NCBI GenBank assembly: GCA_964473155.1
Contig: CAYYNT010000063.1
Location: forward strand, 1 to 27,398
DNA: 27,398 nucleotides
Reading direction: 5' to 3'
DNA from: JAJFUG01 sp964473155
GTDB taxonomy: Bacteria; Gemmatimonadota; Glassbacteria; GWA2-58-10
Shown here: positions 15,715 to 22,298 of the stretch, one piece after another
How positions within the stretch are numbered: position 1 is the first letter of the stretch
Layout: each line of letters starts with the position of its first letter
Program-made: the position numbers and the translations under genes
The notes under the pieces: model-generated
The model's input: only the letters and a program-made list of their open reading frames with translations
Told to the model about the DNA's origin: nothing
Databases searched by the model: none

Positions 15715-16895
15715 TATTTCTCCAGCCGCTCCAGTTTTGTCCCATCCAGCGGACAGAAATAAGCCGCCATATCCCCCGCCGCCCGGAAACGGCGCCCGCA
15801 ACTCGGGCAGGTGAGCTGCGTTCCCTTTTTCAGTCCCGCGCCTGAATCCTCCGCCTCACCGTTAATCCGCAGCCGTCCATGACTGCCGTTGCCGGATATG
15901 ATACCGGAGAATACCTGCTCAAAGTCCTCCCGCTCCGGTATCCGGCCGGTCTTGACCGACCAGTGGCGGACAAGCCATGCGCGCGTGTTGCGCTCAGCAG
16001 CTACTGGATCGTGTCCGGAGTCCCGCAGCAGCGAATCCGGGGAAAGTCTGGCCAGGCTCTGCCCGGCATGGCAGTTGACACAGGCCTCGGGCCACTCTGT
16101 CATACGGGCCGCGGCCCTGGCGATACGATCATGGCAAAGACCGCAGGAGCGGAGAGCCAGTCTTCCGGGACGGAACGAGCGGCCCTGATGATCCAGGCCG
16201 TGAGAACTCTCGAAATCCAGGGCCTGGGGAGAGCCGCGATGGCAGACCGTGCAGCCGAACTCGCGCGGAGGATGATGAAGCATCGGCTCGGGATATCTTT
16301 CATTGTCCCGGCCGGGAGTCAGGAGCACCTGCCCTGAACCGTCCAGTTCCTGATGACAGCTCAGGCAGGCCTCGCGGACTCCCACCCGTTCAGGCTCGTT
16401 CCAGCGTATCTCGGCCGCACGGCTCACCGATGGGGCCTTGCGCTCTCCTTCCAGCACCAGCCGGGTCCGGATCGAATCCACATCCACAAGCGCGCTTGCA
16501 GAGGCACGTTCCAGTTCCTGCAGAGCGCGGGCGGCTTTCCAGAAATCCTCATCGTACGATTCGCTTTCCCGGAAACCGGCCAATGAACCGGCCTTCTCCA
16601 CTTTTCTCCTTCGTTCCTCAAGGTCGCCGAGCACGGCATGCAGGGAATCGGAAATCCGCTCCAGACGGTCTGAGATGCCCGCCTCGTGCAGCCAGTCGAC
16701 ATAATTCTGCATTTCTCCGGCCACTTTCGCGTAATCACCGTCAACACGCGTATTATCTTTTTCGACCGCGGCGCTGTCTCCCGGCGCAGTAAACAGACTC
16801 TCCCGCCAGACGCGCCATTGGCCCTCAGACATACGGAACAGCAGGAGAAGTATCGCCGCCAGAATCACAAATGCCCATATTTCCCGTCGCATCAT
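15714..16895 (-). CDS. Membrane-anchored tetraheme cytochrome c with C-terminal zinc-ribbon-like tail
   Basis: The 393-aa protein has an uncleaved-looking N-terminal helix (about 7-21) and a long charged, helical region (about 50-150) that may form a coiled coil. Four CxxCH heme c sites follow: C177-H181 (CLSCH), C215-H219 (CTVCH), C251-H255 (CGLCH) and C272-H276 (CVNCH). Extra histidines (H207, H208, H232, H236) could be distal ligands. Residues 363-386 add CPSC-x14-CPLDGT, a zinc-ribbon pattern whose fourth ligand would be Asp rather than Cys. Hemes require the periplasm, so the ribbon should also lie outside the cytoplasm. Electron partner is unknown. AGGA precedes a double ATG; the second (16892) may be the true start. 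First gene of a three-gene overlapping operon. Confidence 0.75.
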   Translation of the reverse strand: MMRREIWAFVILAAILLLLFRMSEGQWRVWRESLFTAPGDSAAVEKDNTRVDGDYAKVAGEMQNYVDWLHEAGISDRLERISDSLHAVLGDLEERRRKVEKAGSLAGFRESESYDEDFWKAARALQELERASASALVDVDSIRTRLVLEGERKAPSVSRAAEIRWNEPERVGVREACLSCHQELDGSGQVLLTPGRDNERYPEPMLHHPPREFGCTVCHRGSPQALDFESSHGLDHQGRSFRPGRLALRSCGLCHDRIARAAARMTEWPEACVNCHAGQSLARLSPDSLLRDSGHDPVAAERNTRAWLVRHWSVKTGRIPEREDFEQVFSGIISGNGSHGRLRINGEAEDSGAGLKKGTQLTCPSCGRRFRAAGDMAAYFCPLDGTKLERLEK

Positions 16896-17287
16896 TCTTC
16901 CTGTCTCACAATATTTTTTATTGTCCCTGCACCTGACATCTATTCTAACAATTCTTTATCCTGCGGGCAAGTAAAGCCTTCCGAAAGCCCGGTCCGCGCT
17001 TGTCCGGCCGTTTCGATACTCCTGGCCATAGCACAATCCGGGACTCCGTAACGCTAAGTTCAGAATAATTATACTCAAGTTCTCAGAGGTTATTTTCAAT
17101 ATCAAATCAACCGGAAATACATTCCGGTTCATAAACAAAAAAGAACTCCGTTTTCAATGCCGTTCAGGAATATCTTGGAGCCGCGGATTTTTTTGATTAT
17201 TTTAGAAAAAGTAATACTTTGCAACGCAGGTAATAATAGAAACCGGTCCCAGGCGAGCGCACCGGGGAATTATAGTAACGCCGGGAG
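16896..17287. other. AT-rich gene-free region between divergent genes
   Basis: This 392-nt stretch separates the minus-strand cytochrome operon from the plus-strand TPR gene. It must hold promoters for both, but I found no convincing -35/-10 pair. It contains a perfect 8-bp hairpin, AACCGGAA-ATACA-TTCCGGTT (17109-17129), which could be an operator or a stable stem. I see no coding sequence or RNA gene. Confidence 0.5.
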
Positions 17288-17818
17288 ATGACCTTGAAGC
17301 CGAACAGTGTATGGCGCACAATATGGCCAGTCTTTTTCATCTGGTCGCTGCTTGCCGGTCAGACGAACGGAGTGAGTGAAAGCGCGCGTCAGGATCTCAA
17401 GGGTTTCGACAGCACCTTTGTCCGGGCTGAGGAAGCCAGCCGGATGATAGAGAAGGGAAAGCTGTTTATGCGCGACCACGATACCGATACGGCGCGCAAA
17501 TTTTTGGAAAAAGCCATTCTGCTCGACAAATCCAATCCGGAAGCCCGTTACTGGCTCGGTTGTCTGGAGAAAGAGGCCGGACGCCATCACCTGGCAGTGG
17601 ATCACCTGGAGCTTGTGTACCGTGAAAATCCGGTGCGCGACAGCTTATGCATTCTTCTGGCCGAAAGCTACCTCGCTCTTGGTGAATGCGCTTTGGCGCG
17701 CACATGGTTTGAACGTGAGAAAAAACACAGCCCGGACTTTCGCGGAAAAACGGCGTTGGAGAGTAAAATAAAGGATTGTCTGAAAAGGATACCGGTGAGA
17801 GATGGCGGAAAAAAGTAG
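17288..17818 (+). CDS. Small exported TPR-repeat protein
   Basis: The 176-aa protein has an N-terminal signal peptide or anchor (VWRTIWPVFFIWSLLAG, about 8-24) followed by two to three TPR-like units. Examples are KGKLFMRDHDTDTARKFLEKAILLDKSNPEARYWLGCLEKEAGRHHLAVDHLELVYRENP, read as successive helix pairs, and ESYLALGECALARTWFEREKKHSP. It probably scaffolds a complex in the periplasm. The ATG at 17288 directly touches GGGAG, whereas the in-frame TTG at 17294 lies 6 nt from it and gives a cleaner signal peptide, so TTG may be the real start. Its last 17 nt overlap the following small membrane protein gene. Confidence 0.7.
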   Translation: MTLKPNSVWRTIWPVFFIWSLLAGQTNGVSESARQDLKGFDSTFVRAEEASRMIEKGKLFMRDHDTDTARKFLEKAILLDKSNPEARYWLGCLEKEAGRHHLAVDHLELVYRENPVRDSLCILLAESYLALGECALARTWFEREKKHSPDFRGKTALESKIKDCLKRIPVRDGGKK

Positions 17819-17954
17819 TCTCAGCCTTGAAAAAATCGGCTGGTTTTCATTTTACATTGGTGTGCTCAGCATTCCGTTCTTCCCCCCCTATTCCCTGGTG
17901 CTGCTTCTGTTCGGCGGGGTAGTGGCCACGATATATCACAGCCGCAACCGCTGA
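17802..17954 (+). CDS. Small membrane protein (50 aa), overlapping the TPR gene
   Basis: ATG at 17802 opens a 50-codon frame ending at 17954. The product has a polar N-terminus (MAEKSSLSLEKIGW), a hydrophobic stretch interrupted by PFFPPY, giving either one long or two short membrane helices (about 14-27 and 30-44), and a basic end HSRNR. GGTGAGAG lies just before the start. The 17-nt overlap with the upstream gene suggests coupled translation and a shared function. I do not recognise a family. It is too short for usual gene calls, and the support is the hydrophobic profile, ribosome site and overlap. Confidence 0.55.
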   Translation: MAEKSSLSLEKIGWFSFYIGVLSIPFFPPYSLVLLLFGGVVATIYHSRNR

Positions 17955-17964
17955 AACAGCCGGA

Positions 17965-18240
17965 TCAATCCCTTCCCCCATCCTCAGGATTCGGGTCTCT
18001 ATTGTCTTCCGGGGTGTTTTCACTCTTCGTCTTATCGCGTTTTTTCAGCAGGTAAGTGATTTCACTCAGATGATTGTCGATGCGGTCGAGATAGAATCCC
18101 ATCCGTTCCAGCTTACGGCCGAAACTCTGGACAATGAAAAAAGTGAATATGACAGCCACTGTCAGGACAACCGGGAGGGCCTGACTCAGAAAATCGAGCC
18201 ACCAGGAAATCTGCGCAATATGACTATCCATCCAGTTCAT
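17965..18240 (-). CDS. Small membrane protein with C-terminal coiled coil
   Basis: This 91-aa protein has an N-terminal membrane helix (ALPVVLTVAVIFTFFIVQSF, about 21-40), then an amphipathic helix (KLERMGFYLDRIDNHLSEITYLLKKR, about 43-68) likely to pair as a coiled coil, and a charged disordered tail (about 70-91). I do not recognise a family. The start may be ATG 18240 or ATG 18231; GGGA is better spaced from the second. It is convergent with the 50-aa membrane gene, only 10 nt away, and follows a terminator that closes the large lipoprotein gene upstream. Confidence 0.6.
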   Translation of the reverse strand: MNWMDSHIAQISWWLDFLSQALPVVLTVAVIFTFFIVQSFGRKLERMGFYLDRIDNHLSEITYLLKKRDKTKSENTPEDNRDPNPEDGGRD

Positions 18241-18273
18241 CCCGAATGTTTCCAGGATCGCATTGCTTCATGT

Positions 18274-18295
18274 CAAAAATGCTGTGAACCAGCAT
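18274..18295 (-). terminator. Rho-independent terminator after the lipoprotein gene
   Basis: On the minus strand ATGCTG, a 5-nt loop and CAGCAT (18295-18279) are followed by TTTTG. The stem is short, but the U-tract and position about 50 nt after the lipoprotein stop support it. Confidence 0.55.
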
Positions 18296-18347
18296 CTAAG
18301 GATGTAAGGACAACTTTTTCGCATTTACTTAAATCCTGCTGCCGGAC

Positions 18348-19859
18348 TCAGGGCGATCCGGGCGGACGTGACGCTGTCGAATCGGCCGCCTGAGGCGCTG
18401 AGGCGCTGTCTTTCTTTGCCGGAACAGCCGCAGGCGGAGATTTTGGAATCGAATCCGCGGACGCTCTCCTGAGTGAATCAGTGCGGGCGGCTGGCCGCGC
18501 TTTCGCGGCAGCGCTGTCCGGTCCTGTTACTCCGGACGGTTGTCCCGGCTGCGTTCCATCTGCCGGCGCAGCATTGGCCGCTGCCTGGGCCCGTGAAGCC
18601 GCCGGGGGTTTATTCCGCGCTCCGGATGTATCCGCCGCTGCGGTCAGGCTGTCGGCGGCAGCGGCTTTCAGACTGTCAGCTATCTGCTGCGCCTTGAGAA
18701 TGGAATCCGCCCGAGCCTGAATGCGGGCCAGAGAATCGACCCTGGCCTGGACAATCGAATCCAGCCTGGCCTGGCGTTCCTTTTCACGATCCTGCAGAAT
18801 CTGGGCGAAAAGACGGACATCCGCCGGCCGCTGCATCGTTTCCATTTCCCAGGCTACGGCCTGACGGTAGCTGGGTTGCACCATCACATCCAGCACGTAA
18901 GCCGTGTTCTTGAGCGTCGTATCAATCTCGGTCTCGGACGTTCCGGCCCCGGCGGCAGGGGCCGCCGTGGTGCGGCGCCCGCTGCGTGCTGCCTGACGCT
19001 GTGCGCGCCAGCGGGTCAGGTTTCTCTGGCGGCGGATCTCGAGCATCGGACTGTATACAGTGTCCTCCAACGGTATCTCCACCCACAGACCGTCGGACAC
19101 GCCATAATCGATACGCTCTCCCGAGTTCATCACGAACAGTATTTCAGAACTGACGTCCTTTTCCAGGTAAACATAGGTATTATTTGTAGTCACATAAAGC
19201 GAATCATACTGATTGTACGTCTGGGTATAATCCCGTCTGAGCCTGCGGCGGTAGCTTTCTACAAGATCGGAGCGGCGCTGACGGCGATCCAGCTCTTCGA
19301 GGTAGTTTTCCTTATCCGCGTACCATTCCGAAAGCGAATCCGGGCTCATCCGTCCCCAGCGTTTGACATCCTGAAACTTCAGGTCGATCATGTCGATCGT
19401 ATCTGGCAACAGCCTGAACTCTCCTGAATGCTCGAAAAGCGCATCCAGAGGCTTCTGGTCCTTGACTTCGAGGTTCACCTTCACCTTGGTCTTTATTTTC
19501 CGTCGCCCAGCCTTCAGTTCCAGCCGATGGAAGCGGCGTTCGATCGGATAGTAGTTGATGCTGCGCAGGCCGCGGAAAATGTTCCGGACTTTGAAATTCT
19601 CTGTCGGGAACAGCCGCGATGTCACCACCAGCCCGTCCTTGCTGACCTGCTGCTTAACCAGCCTCAACTCCACTATCTTTCTGCCATCACCGTCATAGCC
19701 GATAAATACGTTTTCACGCGCAAATTCACGTTCTGCGTTTTGCAAGCTGCCGGATGGCCCCTTTTTGCCGATGAACGGGATCGAAAAGCAGCCGCAAAAC
19801 AGAAGCAGAATGGTCAGACCGGAAAACAGAATTTGAGCGGTAATCCGCCTGCGAAACAT
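18348..19859 (-). CDS. Large probable lipoprotein with Ala/Asp/Ser-rich C-terminus
   Basis: I do not recognise this 503-aa protein as a named family. It opens with a signal peptide (ILFSGLTILLLFCGC) with C24 as a likely but atypical lipid-attachment cysteine. The middle (about 40-300) is globular with many beta-like strands; the part reading YVYLEKDVSSEILFVMNSGERIDYGVSDGLWVEI (about 230-263) resembles an SH3-like fold. A long helix follows (about 330-390, repeated ARxDS(L/I) steps). The final 120 residues are low complexity, rich in Ala, Asp, Ser and Pro, with recurrent DSL/ADS motifs. Such tails often span the periplasm or cell wall. Start ATG at 19859. A terminator follows. Confidence 0.7.
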   Translation of the reverse strand: MFRRRITAQILFSGLTILLLFCGCFSIPFIGKKGPSGSLQNAEREFARENVFIGYDGDGRKIVELRLVKQQVSKDGLVVTSRLFPTENFKVRNIFRGLRSINYYPIERRFHRLELKAGRRKIKTKVKVNLEVKDQKPLDALFEHSGEFRLLPDTIDMIDLKFQDVKRWGRMSPDSLSEWYADKENYLEELDRRQRRSDLVESYRRRLRRDYTQTYNQYDSLYVTTNNTYVYLEKDVSSEILFVMNSGERIDYGVSDGLWVEIPLEDTVYSPMLEIRRQRNLTRWRAQRQAARSGRRTTAAPAAGAGTSETEIDTTLKNTAYVLDVMVQPSYRQAVAWEMETMQRPADVRLFAQILQDREKERQARLDSIVQARVDSLARIQARADSILKAQQIADSLKAAAADSLTAAADTSGARNKPPAASRAQAAANAAPADGTQPGQPSGVTGPDSAAAKARPAARTDSLRRASADSIPKSPPAAVPAKKDSASAPQAADSTASRPPGSP

Positions 19860-19956
19860 AAATATGGTTCCATCAGGGATTGTTGGTAAAAGCGTCTGCC
19901 AGATCAGCTACGCATCAAATTAAACTCTTCAACCCCAAAAGACAACTATTCATGAA

Positions 19957-19988
19957 AGCACAGACCGGGAATAACACCGCTCTGTGCT
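19957..19988 (-). terminator. Inverted repeat downstream of the DUF4038 pseudogene
   Basis: AGCACAGA (19957-19964) and TCTGTGCT (19981-19988) are perfect 8-bp arms around a 16-nt loop. On the minus strand it lies about 45 nt after the pseudogene stop and is followed by a short TTT. It is probably the old terminator of that gene, though the U-tract is poor. Confidence 0.4.
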
Positions 19989-20030
19989 AAAATACAGGCC
20001 GGAAAGCGGCTTTGTTCCTTTCAATAATTT

Positions 20031-20404
20031 TCAGCGATGGATGTACAGAACTGACGGGCCCTCGTAAGGCGCGACAAATTCTCTGCTGATACCGCCCTCG
20101 ATACGCCAGACATCGGTGAAATCCCCCAGTCCGGGACTGAACCACTCGACTGTCAGCTCGCCGGGCAGGTCTGAAAGGTCGGCTGTCACCGCATCGGTCG
20201 CGCTCAGATAGATCAGGCGCTCCAGGTGTGCGACCCTGTCAGATAGACCGCCCGACCCTTGTTATCGGTGAAATAGCGGGGATTTTTCGCGTTCACCCGC
20301 AGGACCCCGTCCACTGGAATACGGGCGCCGCAAACTCCGTCCGGCGGCATAAACACCAGACAGAATACCGCCAGGCAGACCGATATGACAGTTTTCATCT
20401 GCAA
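20031..20404 (-). pseudogene. Glycoside-hydrolase-like gene (DUF4038 plus collagen-binding-like domain) with internal deletion
   Basis: The first 63 codons encode a signal peptide (TVISVCLAVFCLVFMPPDGVCG) and then LRVNAKNPRYFTDNKGRAVYLTGSHTWSA, the typical beginning of DUF4038 (apiosidase-like) TIM-barrel enzymes; a TGA follows at once. In another frame, with no gap, comes LERLIYLSATDAVTADLSDLPGELTVEWFSPGLGDFTDVWRIEGG and so on to YEGPSVLYIHR and TGA. That is the style of the small C-terminal collagen-binding-like domain of the same proteins. Family members are usually 400-500 aa, so roughly the whole catalytic barrel (about 1 kb) is missing and the join is out of frame. The break is near 20213-20230. 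An assembly error is the main alternative to a real deletion. Confidence 0.7.
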
Positions 20405-20499
20405 GCCCTTTCTGAGCGATTGAACCGCGGCAGAATGCCAGGGGGTAAACTCGATTGAAAAAATATGATTTGCCGTTTTGTTAATCTAAAGTTAGAAAA

Positions 20500-20541
20500 A
20501 CAGTCCCAAAACACAAGGGGCGGGTTTGGGACCCGCCCCTT
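20500..20541 (-). terminator. Rho-independent terminator after the sugar-isomerase-like gene
   Basis: AAGGGGCGGGT (20515-20525) pairs with ACCCGCCCCTT (20531-20541), an 11-bp perfect stem with a 5-nt loop. On the minus strand it is followed by GTGTTTTGGG and then a TTTTT run. It lies about 35 nt after the stop at 20574. Confidence 0.75.
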
Positions 20542-20573
20542 CAAGCACAGAATTGATTTCTCGTATCTCAGCT

Positions 20574-21527
20574 TCAGACCGCGGCTTTCAATTCGGCGGC
20601 GGCGGCCTTGATATTATCCAGGCATTTCAGCATCGAGGGAACAGGATTCTCCGGATCGGACTCGTACTCCAGGGACAGATAGCCCTTGAAACCTATTTCC
20701 TGCAGCTTGTCGAGGAGGGCCTTGAGGTTGATCTTGCCCGTGCCGACAACGACATCCTCCCACTTGCCCTCAGCATTGGGCATCAGGTCCTTCAGGTGGA
20801 TGCCGTAAACCCGGTTGCCGAACTCGTCCAGGGCCAGCATCGGATCGACTCCAGCGCGGTAGAAATGGCCGCAGTCCATGCAGAACCCGATCTTGTTGGA
20901 GGTCTGGAGCATGGCCGTGCGCACCTGCTCCATGGAACCGAATATCGGGTCCTCGGGACCGTGGTTATGGATCGCCACGGGAATGCCGTACTCCCCGGCC
21001 AGCTTGTCCACCATCTTCAACGCGCTCGGGTCGGGTGAAGCGCTTATCGCCAACACTCCGAGGGCCTTGGCGTACTCGAATATCTTGCGCGCCTTCGCCT
21101 CGTCGTTCTCGATTTTAACCACCCCGCAGGCGTCGATGCTCATCCCGGCGGCCTTGATCTTCTCTACCGCGGCGGCAATCTGGTCCGGCGGAGTATCAAC
21201 CGGCAGATGTCCCTCGGGCCATATTTCAACATGCGCCAGGTTCAGCTCTTTCAGCTTGGCGATAAGCTCATCCAGGGTTTTGAAATTACGGAAACAGTAG
21301 CTCTGGACGCCCATGCGGAACCCCAGATAGGTCTCATCCGCGGGAAACTGGGTGGCAACCAGGGCCGGGTGTGCGGTCAGCGGCGACTCGGGGGCGGGTT
21401 TAACCGGGGCCGCCTCCTGCACCGGAGCTTTCTGTGCGCAAGCCGACAAAACAGCGAATGAACCGATTACTCCACTGCCGATAGCGATAAAGGAACGGCG
21501 GTTCAACGACTTTTCCTGCTCTGACAT
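20574..21527 (-). CDS. Tat-exported lipoprotein, sugar phosphate isomerase/epimerase-like TIM barrel
   Basis: The 317-aa protein starts with a twin-arginine signal (NRRSFIAIGSG, about 9-19) ending in the lipobox LSAC (about 27-30), so it should fold in the cytoplasm and be anchored outside as a lipoprotein. After a Pro/Ala linker comes an AP-endonuclease-2/xylose-isomerase-like barrel: MGVQSYCFRNF, HVEIWPEGHLP, VAIHNHGPED, MDCGHFYRAGVDP, YGIHLKDL and GYLSLEYESD. These place the Glu, His, Asp and Glu metal ligands at strand ends. Such proteins isomerise or epimerise sugars, or act on sugar derivatives such as 3-keto-glycosides; the substrate is unknown. GGAGG lies 7 nt before the ATG. It follows the secreted gene at 21566 by 38 nt, probably in one transcript. 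Confidence 0.85.
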   Translation of the reverse strand: MSEQEKSLNRRSFIAIGSGVIGSFAVLSACAQKAPVQEAAPVKPAPESPLTAHPALVATQFPADETYLGFRMGVQSYCFRNFKTLDELIAKLKELNLAHVEIWPEGHLPVDTPPDQIAAAVEKIKAAGMSIDACGVVKIENDEAKARKIFEYAKALGVLAISASPDPSALKMVDKLAGEYGIPVAIHNHGPEDPIFGSMEQVRTAMLQTSNKIGFCMDCGHFYRAGVDPMLALDEFGNRVYGIHLKDLMPNAEGKWEDVVVGTGKINLKALLDKLQEIGFKGYLSLEYESDPENPVPSMLKCLDNIKAAAAELKAAV

Positions 21528-21565
21528 TGGCGCGCCTCCAGATTGAGTTGGTACTACGGAAACTC

Positions 21566-22156
21566 TCAGGGATTGCCTGTTCCACCTGCTTTTGCCGCAG
21601 CGGTATCCGGCGGCACTATTGCATTGACTGTCATTTTCAGGAAACCATCCGTGTCCCGGCTGACCTGTCCCCGGACACGCACCACCTTGCCCTGATACCT
21701 TACAAAAAGCGAGTCGTAAATTTCGTTTCGGGTAAGGCTGTATTCCGAACTGTCGCGCAGGTTTTTCAGCCCCACCTCGATCACATTGGTGAACTCGTCC
21801 CAGTCCCAGGGGATTACACGGGCAAGAACGCTTTCACGCGCGGTGCGCACCGGGCGGCGTGTCGCGGGAAGGCTGTCCCGTGACGTCCCCGGCATTTCGA
21901 CCGGAGCTTCCAGACCCTGTTCCAGGCTGTCGGACCGCTCCCCGGCAAGGCTGTCCGGCGCCGCAATCTGGCTGCTGTCCGGCTGAACGGCGCTCAGGCT
22001 GCCGGTCAGCGGGGCGGACACGGCGCTGTCGGCAACAGCGGTCAGGCTGTCGGCGGGCGGGGTGGCGACAAGGGCGCTGTCCTGGGCCGAACCCTGTCCG
22101 GCGGCGCTCAACACCAGTAGAAATCCCATTAAGGTCATGACGCTCTTGATACGCAT
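21566..22156 (-). CDS. Secreted Asp/Ser-rich protein of unknown function
   Basis: The 196-aa product has a Sec signal peptide (VMTLMGFLLVLSAAGQGSA, cleaved near residue 24-25). A low-complexity Ala/Asp/Ser/Pro tract follows (about 26-100) with repeated DSL and ADS steps. The compact C-terminal part (about 110-185) ends in SLFVRYQGKVVRVRGQVSRDTDGFLKMTVNAI, which reads like a small beta-barrel, possibly OB-like. I do not recognise the family. It shares the DSL-type composition with the lipoprotein at 18348-19859, and stands upstream of the Tat lipoprotein gene in a likely operon divergent from recG. Confidence 0.65.
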   Translation of the reverse strand: MRIKSVMTLMGFLLVLSAAGQGSAQDSALVATPPADSLTAVADSAVSAPLTGSLSAVQPDSSQIAAPDSLAGERSDSLEQGLEAPVEMPGTSRDSLPATRRPVRTARESVLARVIPWDWDEFTNVIEVGLKNLRDSSEYSLTRNEIYDSLFVRYQGKVVRVRGQVSRDTDGFLKMTVNAIVPPDTAAAKAGGTGNP

Positions 22157-22298
22157 CTCACATCCGGGAGAAGTTCATAGCCAGATGACATAAAGATCAA
22201 TTTATGCGAGCGGGGAAGGGCATACAAGGAAAATTGACTGGTTTGTGTTTCCTGTTAACTTTGTGCGCAACAGTGTTTCTGAACATGGAGCTGGAAAC

